Assembly: GCA_003483675.1 (NCBI GenBank)
Contig: DMYK01000137.1
Coordinates: forward strand, 1 to 8,310
DNA from: Microcoleaceae cyanobacterium UBA11344
Lineage (GTDB): Bacteria > Cyanobacteriota > Cyanobacteriia > Cyanobacteriales > Microcoleaceae
Length of the DNA stretch: 8,310 bases
Direction of reading: 5' to 3'
Within the stretch, counting starts at the first letter, position 1. Every line of letters begins with the position of its first letter. Position numbers and translations under genes: made by a program. This document shows positions 1-5,508 of the stretch, in pieces. The notes beneath the pieces were generated by a model. That model searched no databases. It was not told the origin of the DNA and saw only the letters and a list, made by a program, of their open reading frames with translations.

Positions 1-1190
1 CTTGACACAGGTACATCAAATTTACTTAATTGTAAAACAATCTCTTGCTCTGTGGGTGATAGCCGTTTGAATAATTCAGTTAACCTAGATTTAATATCTT
101 TAGTGACCATTAAACTATCTTCTTTTAAGAAATCAGCAACTTTTCCCCCAAATATATTTTTAATTAAACTTGCAATATCTTTTAAATAAACGGGATTACC
201 TCCATATAAATCAATCAATTTTGCCCAAGTTTCATCATCCTTTAAGCCACATTTTTTTATGATTTCTGTATTGTCTAATCCTTGTAAATCTAAGCAATTG
301 ATAGGATATAACTCCTCATCCAGACTAACCATTTCTTGACATTGTTCCTGACTAATTAAGATTAAGCTACTTTGATGTTCGATATCTGTCATCATTGTCA
401 AAAAGTTTTGGAAATTTTTAGATTCCATTTTGAACTCTCCTGCCAATTCTCCCTTAATAAATAATTCTTGGACATCATCAAGGATGATTAAACATTTTTT
501 CTGGCGTAAAAGATTGAAAAATTGAGTTAACTTATTGTCATTTTGAATAGAATCGCGATCGACACCTGTGATAATTTCATTAATAATGCCATCTAAAGAT
601 TGAGATAGTTTGAGGTTTTTCCAGATTACTACGTCAAAATGTTGTAAATTTAGGTCAACAAACTGTTTGACTAGGGTGGTTTTGCCAATTCCACTTAATC
701 CTAAAACTGAGACTAGATGAAGATTTTGGTCGATTAACCAGCGGGAGAGGGTTTGAAGTTCGGTTGTGCGATCGTAAAAGCTGGTGATTTTAGGGGCTAG
801 GGTTAAATCGTGATATTTTTTATTATAAGAATCTGGTTCAGTATTTTTAGAAGAATCTTGAGGATTATTAGAGCATAAATTAATATGGCTATTGATTAAT
901 AATACTTGTTGTAATGAATTAGAATTAGAGCGGTTAGCTAATCTTTCTATTGTCCAAGAAAAATTAAATTTATTAACATCTTCACCTAACTGTTCAGATA
1001 AAATTTTATATAACTTACGACTGACATCTCCAATATAACCTTCATCATAGCCATAATCATCTGCAATATCTTTATAGCTTTGACCGTTTAACAACCCCTT
1101 AATGATATTTTTCTGTAGATCGCTCAAATGTTCATCTGTCTCAGCAAATATCAGCCGATCCACAAATTGTAAAATTTCTGTAACAGTCAT
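1..1190 (-). CDS. STAND NTPase (NB-ARC) with N-terminal vMAP-type HTH, C-terminus off the window
   Basis: The reverse strand reads without a stop from ATG at 1190-1188 to the left edge, giving 396 residues and no C-terminus. Residues about 10-75 form a helix-turn-helix-like unit (IIKGLLNGQSYKDIADDYGY) resembling the N-terminal HTH of vMAP-linked cyanobacterial proteins. A polar linker (86-128) follows, then the SFYDR motif (137-141) that typically precedes NB-ARC in cyanobacteria. The Walker A motif is GLSGIGKTTL (164-173), Walker B is CLIILDDV (233-240), a GxP-type motif is GGNPVYL (330-336), and a winged-helix start is LSPTEQEIVLQL (377-388). STAND NTPases are nucleotide-driven switches that often oligomerise when a C-terminal sensor, commonly repeats such as WD40 or TPR, meets its ligand; that sensor lies outside the window. 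At the usual sensor-1 site the sequence reads LISQE (278-282), where many relatives have TSRE. No good Shine-Dalgarno precedes the start. The family call is firm; a defence or signalling role is inferred. Confidence 0.9.
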   Translation of the reverse strand, partial: MTVTEILQFVDRLIFAETDEHLSDLQKNIIKGLLNGQSYKDIADDYGYDEGYIGDVSRKLYKILSEQLGEDVNKFNFSWTIERLANRSNSNSLQQVLLINSHINLCSNNPQDSSKNTEPDSYNKKYHDLTLAPKITSFYDRTTELQTLSRWLIDQNLHLVSVLGLSGIGKTTLVKQFVDLNLQHFDVVIWKNLKLSQSLDGIINEIITGVDRDSIQNDNKLTQFFNLLRQKKCLIILDDVQELFIKGELAGEFKMESKNFQNFLTMMTDIEHQSSLILISQEQCQEMVSLDEELYPINCLDLQGLDNTEIIKKCGLKDDETWAKLIDLYGGNPVYLKDIASLIKNIFGGKVADFLKEDSLMVTKDIKSRLTELFKRLSPTEQEIVLQLSKFDVPVS

Positions 1191-1215
1191 AGGATTAAGG
1201 TGGGTTAAGGGTTTC

Positions 1216-1228
1216 AGCTATTATAGCT
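1216..1228. promoter_or_regulatory. Palindrome over the divergent -10 region, candidate operator
   Basis: AGCTA-TTA-TAGCT is a perfect 5-bp inverted repeat around a 3-bp centre. The minus strand reads TATAAT here and the plus strand reads TATTAT (1219-1224), so the site could serve both divergent transcripts or bind a dimeric regulator. The STAND protein itself has an N-terminal HTH, which makes autoregulation conceivable. Only the symmetry is seen; the role is inferred. Confidence 0.3.
1220..1225 (-). promoter_or_regulatory. Predicted -10 box of the STAND gene
   Basis: On the minus strand these six bases read TATAAT, a perfect -10 consensus. Transcription would start near 1212 and leave a leader of about 22 bases before the ATG. 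No convincing -35 box stands 16-18 bases upstream. The box lies inside the palindrome at 1216-1228. Confidence 0.45.
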
Positions 1229-1382
1229 CGATTTGAGACAAGATTATCAGGTATTTTCAGGGATTCCCTTAATATTTTGTTACAAAAGAGCAGGTGAAAT
1301 CAGGTTTTTTCTAATTGCTTTGCTGAAGTTCTGTTGTAATACTAGACTTAGAGCGAAATCACAAAGATATTCAGAAAAACTT

Positions 1383-1390
1383 TGGAGAGG
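1383..1390 (+). promoter_or_regulatory. Ribosome binding site that sets the GTPase start
   Basis: TGGAGAGG lies seven bases before the ATG at 1398. The ATG at 1233 in the same frame has no such site. The protein from 1398 begins directly with the first beta strand and P-loop, as P-loop GTPases usually do. Confidence 0.65.
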
Positions 1391-1397
1391 TTATCTT

Positions 1398-2468
1398 ATG
1401 GATAAATTTAAAGTTATGTTTCTTGGCTACTCAGGTTCAGGTAAAACTTACTTGCAGGGATCATTTTTTAAACTTGCGTCTGAAACTGGTAGCAAAGGTA
1501 TTTCTTTACAGTCATTAAAATTTAATGAAGAAACCAGTATTCAGAAAGCTTTTGAGGCCATTGCTGGACAAAATCAAAACTTTCAAATTCCAACAACAAT
1601 GAACACTCAAACCAGTGACATGATACTCAAAAAAGGAATAAATGAATTACTTCAAATTGACATTACTGATATTGAGGGACAAGCTATTGAACCAGGTAGA
1701 AATGTCGAAGTTTCTGAACGAATTTTAAGTGAAATTCATACTTATGATTGCTTGATTTTAGTCATCGAATATCCAACCGATGAATTAGCCCTTCAAACAG
1801 CAAAACAGGAATTAGGTCAACTGCTAAATTTTGCAGGAAAAGCCTTAGCTAAAAATCCTAAGATTCCTTTAACTTTAGTCATTAATAAAATTGACAAAGT
1901 AAGTAATAGCGCTCAAATAAAAAGTAAATCTGATCAAGAAATTAGTACACTAGAGCAAGAATTAATCAAAAAGTATCCTAATAATCTAGGTAGAGCAGTA
2001 AATGAATTAAAACAAAAAAAAGGTGCTATTCTCAATAAGCAGGTCAAGCCTTTGGTAAATAATAAATTAATTTGGGAATTGTGCGAACAATATTTCGTAC
2101 TTTTGAGAAACAGTTCTACAAATATTTTTGGGAAAGTTTTTTTTGCTAGTAGCTTAGGTTTTGGCAGTAGTGATAATAATATTCAAAATATTCAAGTTAA
2201 AGACTATTTAAGAATCTATAAGCCCTATGGTGGTGTAGCTGCATTTCTGTGGACAATTTACGCCAGATTAGCGATGCAAACCACAGGTGGTACAAATTCT
2301 AATTTAGAGATTGATATGCCGATAACCCAATTGATTGAGGATTTACGATCTGACTTACAAGAATTACACACAACAGGACAAGCCTATTTTGATCCTGATG
2401 ATAATGATTCAGAGAATATATGGGCGTTAAGAAATTCTGTTGCATTCAGAGCGGGAATTGATAACTAA
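1398..2468 (+). CDS. P-loop GTPase of TRAFAC type, first gene of a GTPase-DUF4407 operon
   Basis: The protein has 356 residues from the ATG at 1398, chosen over the in-frame ATG at 1233 because of its ribosome binding site and because the P-loop then sits at the N-terminus. The G1 motif is GYSGSGKT (10-17). A G2-like threonine lies in IPTTMN (64-69). G3 is DIEG (91-94) after a hydrophobic-acidic strand, and G4 is NKID (163-166) after TLVI. SSLG (251-254) is a possible G5. The NKxD motif argues for GTP over ATP. The C-terminal third (about 265-356) is helical, with PYGGVAAFLWTIYA (276-289) and an acidic DPDDNDSEN stretch (332-340). No membrane segment is visible. It resembles GTPases of NTP-dependent conflict operons, possibly the double-GTPase (DO-GTPase) group, but this subfamily is not certain. 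It is 75 bp upstream of the next gene in an apparent operon. Control of the DUF4407 membrane protein is inferred. Confidence 0.88.
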   Translation: MDKFKVMFLGYSGSGKTYLQGSFFKLASETGSKGISLQSLKFNEETSIQKAFEAIAGQNQNFQIPTTMNTQTSDMILKKGINELLQIDITDIEGQAIEPGRNVEVSERILSEIHTYDCLILVIEYPTDELALQTAKQELGQLLNFAGKALAKNPKIPLTLVINKIDKVSNSAQIKSKSDQEISTLEQELIKKYPNNLGRAVNELKQKKGAILNKQVKPLVNNKLIWELCEQYFVLLRNSSTNIFGKVFFASSLGFGSSDNNIQNIQVKDYLRIYKPYGGVAAFLWTIYARLAMQTTGGTNSNLEIDMPITQLIEDLRSDLQELHTTGQAYFDPDDNDSENIWALRNSVAFRAGIDN

Positions 2469-2530
2469 CTTTAACTGGTTATGGCACTTTTTCGCAACTA
2501 GGTTAGTCCTATTTTCAACATTATTAACAC

Positions 2531-2536
2531 AGGAGA
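2531..2536 (+). promoter_or_regulatory. Shine-Dalgarno site of the 187-residue gene
   Basis: AGGAGA lies seven bases before the ATG at 2544. It is the strongest ribosome binding site in the operon and supports this reading frame as real. Confidence 0.6.
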
Positions 2537-2543
2537 ACGAATA

Positions 2544-3107
2544 ATGATTAATGAGCAAAATATTCCCATTTTTACAGTTCCTTTAGACTCACGCAATGAT
2601 TATCAACCAATTAATTATAGTCCTGACTACTCTTGGAATGACGAGGATAAAAATATCATTAAAGAAAAAGTTGATCAATTCTTTAATAGCTTTGCGAAAA
2701 AAGGTGAAGAAACAGTTGATACTTCTGTTGGTAAAATAAAGATTACCTATGAACCTCATCCCAAAGGCGATCGGCAAAAATTGATCCAGGGATTTTTGCT
2801 TGAACCTGCAAAATTGAGGGCAAATCTTCAAGAAGAAAAATGGCAATCAATACAACTTCTTTATTTACTTCAAGAAACTACCCCTCAGTGGATTAAGAAT
2901 AACCCTCTGGCATCTAAATATCTTAAATTGATCAAGGATGAAATTAGCCCGGTACAGATATCAGAAGAAAACTTAAAAAATGTAGTATTTTTTTCGATTT
3001 TAAGCATAGTGGAATCAGTGGGCAAAGAATCAACCAAAGATACCGGTTTACCAACCCGCTTGAAAAACTTGATTGAGAATATTAAAAGTTTTTCCTCTAG
3101 TAATTAA
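2544..3107 (+). CDS. Unrecognised 187-residue soluble protein between GTPase and DUF4407 genes
   Basis: I do not recognise a family. The frame is supported by a strong Shine-Dalgarno site, AT-rich codon use like its neighbours, and its place between two recognisable genes. The N-terminus (1-30) is extended and aromatic (YQPINYSPDYSW), possibly a peptide that docks on a partner. Residues 33-55 look helical. TVDTSVGKIKITYEPHPKGD (57-76) looks like a beta hairpin. The rest is helical: a segment near 93-115 (EEKWQSIQLLYLLQETTPQW), a conserved-looking KNVVFFSILSIVESVG run (145-160), and a serine-rich tail. There is no signal peptide, clear membrane segment, cysteine cluster or nucleotide-binding motif. 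The stop is 17 bp before the next start, so translation of the two is probably coupled. It may be an adaptor or regulator linking the GTPase to the membrane protein; this is a guess from position alone. Confidence 0.8.
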   Translation: MINEQNIPIFTVPLDSRNDYQPINYSPDYSWNDEDKNIIKEKVDQFFNSFAKKGEETVDTSVGKIKITYEPHPKGDRQKLIQGFLLEPAKLRANLQEEKWQSIQLLYLLQETTPQWIKNNPLASKYLKLIKDEISPVQISEENLKNVVFFSILSIVESVGKESTKDTGLPTRLKNLIENIKSFSSSN

Positions 3108-3124
3108 GAGATAGGATAATTGTC

Positions 3125-4465
3125 ATGTTAGAAATAATACAAAAAATTTTAGTTTATTGCGGAGGAGCAAACTGGGAAATCCTTGATAAAGATAAAGAAT
3201 CTGTTTCTGTATCAGAAAAAGAAAAAGAAAAATCTGTTTCTCCATCAGAAAAAGATAAATACGCTAGTATTGGGGCTGTTGTATTATCTACAGCTATTCT
3301 AGCAAGCTTATCGGGAGGATATGCTATTTTTACAATTTTTGAATCAAAAATAATTGCTAGTGCTATTGGACTTTTTTGGGGAAGCTTTATTTTTAATATT
3401 GATCGAATGTTTATCCTCAGTATGAAAAAAGACGAAAATAATAATATTCTGCAAATTATTCTAGTGGCAGCTCCTCGTATTGTATTAGGAGTTTTTTTGG
3501 GATTATTAATTAGCAAGCCTATTGAATTACGACTTTTTTCTAAACAAATTTATAGAATATATTATGAAGAACAAATATTAGATAGAAAAATGAAGCTTAA
3601 TAAAGACACTTCAGAATTGACAAGAAAAAATGAAGAATTACAAAATAAAATTAATGCAATTCAACAGCAATGTGAAGACGCAAAACAGCTTATGAATAAA
3701 GAATTAACAGGAACTGGGGGGTCAAATGAAAAAGGAGACGGTGATATTTATAAAGAACTTAAAAGACAATACAATGAATGTCAAGAAAAAATTAATAAAG
3801 AACTTAACACTACACAAAATAGACAAATTTTCGATTTAATCATAAGCAACAATAAAAAAATAAAACTGATCAATGAAAAAATTGCTACAATTGATATAAA
3901 AGATAAATCTTTGAATATTGGTTCACCTTCAATTTTTGAACAAGCTGTAATTTTTCATAACTTAGCTAAAAATGATTCTTTTATCTTTGTTATTAATATT
4001 TTTATCACGGGGCTATTTGTTCTGATAGAAATTTCTCCTATCCTCGCTAAAATCTTTGCTCCTTATGGAAGTTACGATACTGCGATTAAGGCTTTTGATG
4101 ATTTTACAAAAGACTATTATGAAGACAAAATAAAATATCGCAAGAAAGAATACGAAAAAAAATTAGCATCATTAGACGGTCAAGAATTTCAGGATCAGGA
4201 AAAAAATATTAGAGCAACTTTATTTAGCTATGAAAGAGAGATTATAGAAACTTTTTGGAAGGAGGTAGGTGGAAGATTAAAATACTTTATCCCACAGCAA
4301 TTCCAAGCAGTTTTTACAAAAATAGAACATAGTGATGAGTTAGTTGATATCAGGAAAGATTTATTTGAAAAATTACTGGAAACTATTAAAAAAGAAATTG
4401 AGAAATGGATAGAAAAAATGAAGATCAGTGAAAAATTTGGTCAAAATGATAATAATGATAATTAA
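3125..4465 (+). CDS. DUF4407 membrane protein with coiled-coil hairpin
   Basis: The 446 residues match DUF4407 along the length: an N-terminal YCGGANWEILDK (11-22), paired helices with LSGGYA (62-67), FNIDRMFILS (90-99), then APRIVLGVFLGLLISKPIEL (116-135), and ISPILAKIFAPYGSYD (303-318) after the last membrane helix. Predicted membrane segments are about 48-72, 75-99, 109-131 and 285-304. With a cytoplasmic N-terminus, the lysine-rich loop 100-108 is inside and the long loop 132-284 is outside. That loop is a coiled coil (about 145-194 and 208-256) turned at a glycine-rich stretch (196-206), with one cysteine in each arm (C183, C219). A charged, helical C-terminal tail (about 319-435) would be cytoplasmic. 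Residues 21-45 contain a duplicated low-complexity SVSxSEK segment. A weak AGGA (3113-3116) precedes the ATG. DUF4407 has no established biochemical function that I can name; a role as membrane effector or receptor is inferred from context. Confidence 0.92.
   Translation: MLEIIQKILVYCGGANWEILDKDKESVSVSEKEKEKSVSPSEKDKYASIGAVVLSTAILASLSGGYAIFTIFESKIIASAIGLFWGSFIFNIDRMFILSMKKDENNNILQIILVAAPRIVLGVFLGLLISKPIELRLFSKQIYRIYYEEQILDRKMKLNKDTSELTRKNEELQNKINAIQQQCEDAKQLMNKELTGTGGSNEKGDGDIYKELKRQYNECQEKINKELNTTQNRQIFDLIISNNKKIKLINEKIATIDIKDKSLNIGSPSIFEQAVIFHNLAKNDSFIFVINIFITGLFVLIEISPILAKIFAPYGSYDTAIKAFDDFTKDYYEDKIKYRKKEYEKKLASLDGQEFQDQEKNIRATLFSYEREIIETFWKEVGGRLKYFIPQQFQAVFTKIEHSDELVDIRKDLFEKLLETIKKEIEKWIEKMKISEKFGQNDNNDN
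3198..3255 (+). repeat. 33-bp-period tandem duplication inside the DUF4407 gene
   Basis: The 25 bases at 3198-3222 recur at 3231-3255 with 23 of 25 identical; only GT versus CC differs. The spacing of 33 bp equals 11 codons, so the frame is kept and the protein gains a second SVSxSEKxK unit (residues 25-45). The segment lies in the N-terminal cytoplasmic linker before the first membrane helix. Confidence 0.85.
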
Positions 4466-4510
4466 GATCCGCTAAAATCCGAATCAAAATAAATCATAAT
4501 CACCCCACCA

Positions 4511-4540
4511 CTGCAACCCCTCTGTTGTGGATGTATTTTT
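4511..4540 (+). terminator. Possible intrinsic terminator of the GTPase-DUF4407 operon
   Basis: CTGCAAC (4511-4517) can pair with GTTGTGG (4524-4530), allowing two G-T wobbles, across a six-base loop. A run of five T residues (4536-4540) follows after a short gap. The stem is weak, so the stronger hairpin of the repeat at 4549-4644 may do the main work. Confidence 0.35.
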
Positions 4541-4548
4541 CAGAACCA

Positions 4549-4644
4549 GGACTTACGCATGGGGGCCAAAAACCCGGTTTCTCCGTCAATATTTATCGAA
4601 AAAGTGACGATTTTTGTCAGAAACCGGGTTTTTTGTGTAAGCCC
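4549..4644. repeat. MITE-like 96-bp element with imperfect terminal inverted repeats
   Basis: The ends GGACTTACGCA (4549-4559) and TGTGTAAGCCC (4634-4644) are inverted repeats matching at 9 of 11 bases. Inside are perfect 15-bp arms, AAAAACCCGGTTTCT (4568-4582) and AGAAACCGGGTTTTT (4619-4633), and a further 5-bp pair, CGTCA (4584-4588) and TGACG (4605-4609). No coding region is present, so it would be non-autonomous. Similar GGACTTACGCA-ended hairpin repeats are, to my recollection, widespread in filamentous cyanobacterial genomes. The right arm ends in a T run and could terminate transcription leaving the upstream operon. No clear target-site duplication is visible. Confidence 0.6.
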
Positions 4645-4685
4645 TAAGAACTATACTCTCCTGACTCCAAATAGGTGATGATAAA

Positions 4686-4691
4686 TATAGT
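4686..4691 (+). promoter_or_regulatory. Possible -10 box of the small conserved gene
   Basis: TATAGT differs from the -10 consensus at one position and lies 21 bases before the ATG at 4713, which would give a very short leader. No clear -35 box is seen. Confidence 0.25.
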
Positions 4692-4712
4692 ACCTGTTCA
4701 AAAGTTCTCTCA

Positions 4713-5123
4713 ATGACTTTTCTCCCATCCGAAGCGTTTAAATCTATTAGTTATCCCGATCGCACCGTCAAAAGAGCCGATCGCGCGATCCGGTGCAGCC
4801 CATTTCAATTACACTTCTTCCAGACCATCCGCGATAACAGCGTTTTCCTGACAACGATCGCCTCAAATTCCGGTGTCGAAAGCGGCTACACCCGATCGCC
4901 CGTAGCCGAACTCACAGCCGAAAATTCCCTGCTGTGGCTGATCCAAGTCGGCGTACTGCGGCGAGAAGTAGACGGACAAGGGATTACCGACAGTTTTCGC
5001 CTCACGCCCCTGGGCCGCCAACTTGTGGAAAAATGGGAACAGGAAGGACAGGGAGTGCCGGCTGCTTCACTGTGCGATCGCCTGGGAAATGCCTTTAGCC
5101 GCGGGTTGGGACTGTTTCTCTAA
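4713..5123 (+). CDS. Small conserved cyanobacterial protein, resembles the Npun_F0494 family
   Basis: The protein has 136 residues, with codon use like the downstream ileS and two GATCGC-rich stretches, so it looks like native chromosome. Helices near 30-60 (SPFQLHFFQTIRDNSVFLTT) are followed by SLLWLIQVGVLRREVDGQGI (73-92) and DSFRLTPLGRQLVEKW (94-109). This second part has the look of a winged helix: a helix, then a basic strand-turn-strand and a closing helix. The match to the Npun_F0494 family is from memory and is tentative; the function is unknown. No membrane segment or signal peptide is visible. No good Shine-Dalgarno precedes the ATG, which is usual in cyanobacteria. The stop codon is followed in the same frame by 39 further sense codons before TAG at 5241. 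Confidence 0.8.
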   Translation: MTFLPSEAFKSISYPDRTVKRADRAIRCSPFQLHFFQTIRDNSVFLTTIASNSGVESGYTRSPVAELTAENSLLWLIQVGVLRREVDGQGITDSFRLTPLGRQLVEKWEQEGQGVPAASLCDRLGNAFSRGLGLFL

Positions 5124-5270
5124 TTGGTATTTGTCTCTCTTCGATCGCATACTGAAGCACCGGGCGATCGCCTCCCCGTTCCACCCTTCGCCGAATCCTT
5201 CAGTCTCACTGTCGGTGAAATGTTCGGTTGGTTGATTGAGTAGCGCTACCTTGATTTATGAAAGATTTTT

Positions 5271-5315
5271 TAACCACAGAGGGCGCAGAGGGCGCAGAGG
5301 AAGAGAGGAGAGAGT
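5271..5315. repeat. Purine-rich short tandem repeat (CAGAGGGCG units)
   Basis: After TAACCACAGA, the 9-bp unit CAGAGGGCG occurs at 5277-5285 and 5286-5294, followed by a partial unit CAGAGG (5295-5300) and then a GA-rich tract to 5315. Similar CACAGAGG-type strings recur in many cyanobacterial spacers, to my recollection. TAACCACAGA appears again at 5484-5493, just before ileS. Confidence 0.55.
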
Positions 5316-5393
5316 GGCCTAGGGATTTGGTTGGATCGAATGTGCGTGCGATCGCCTATACTGGAATATCTGGTGATCCGCCCTTCAAGGCCG

Positions 5394-5415
5394 AGAGAGG
5401 ACTTTAGTCCTCTCT
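5394..5415. repeat. Perfect 10-bp hairpin repeat
   Basis: AGAGAGGACT (5394-5403) and AGTCCTCTCT (5406-5415) are perfect inverted copies with two bases between them. No T run follows on either strand, so it is not a standard terminator. Its GGACTTTAGTCC core resembles dispersed hairpin repeats of filamentous cyanobacteria. It lies upstream of ileS and would precede, or be part of, its 5' region. Confidence 0.6.
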
Positions 5416-5508
5416 ACAAACTAATTATGATTATTTAACCGGACTGGATATCATCTCTCAACTAACCGCTAACTACTAACAAATAACCACAGAAAACACT
5501 TCACAAAA

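Larger units (their letters stand above)
1191..1397. other. Divergent intergenic region between the STAND gene and the GTPase operon
   Basis: This 207-bp AT-rich spacer separates the two start codons. It holds the palindromic -10 site at 1216-1228. A second possible plus-strand -10 box, TGTAAT (1335-1340), would give a shorter leader of about 50 bases for the GTPase operon; it has no convincing -35 partner. An open frame runs upstream of the GTPase start from an ATG at 1233, but its 55 extra residues do not look like part of the GTPase fold. Confidence 0.6.
5124..5508. other. Intergenic region between the small conserved gene and ileS, rich in short repeats
   Basis: No confident gene lies in these 385 bases. 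The first 120 bases stay open in the frame of the upstream gene and may be a remnant. A purine-rich tandem repeat (5271-5315) and a 10-bp hairpin (5394-5415) follow. Two HIP1 sites (5164-5171, 5348-5355) are present. TATGAT (5426-5431) could be a -10 box for ileS, with a leader of about 70 bases, but lacks a convincing -35. The last 50 bases are rich in TAAC-containing words. I see no T-box, tRNA or small-RNA signature. Confidence 0.6.

Noticed and set aside
1233..1397. A 55-residue N-terminal extension of the GTPase from the ATG at 1233
   Set aside because: The ATG at 1398 has a good ribosome binding site and puts the P-loop at the N-terminus; the extension overlaps the promoter region and looks non-coding.
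2589..2846. Minus-strand open frame of 85 codons
   Set aside because: It lies wholly inside the 187-residue gene, which has a strong ribosome binding site; the phenylalanine-rich product is what antisense of lysine/glutamate-rich coding sequence gives.
3154..3516. Minus-strand open frame of 120 codons
   Set aside because: It is antisense to the clearly recognised DUF4407 gene and has no recognisable motif.
4441..4462. AATGATAAT direct repeat at the end of the DUF4407 gene
   Set aside because: It encodes a short Asp/Asn tail and is probably low-complexity coding sequence, not a site.
5023..5235. Plus-strand open frame of 70 codons overlapping the end of the small conserved gene
   Set aside because: It overlaps the conserved frame in another phase, has no start signal and shows no recognisable sequence.
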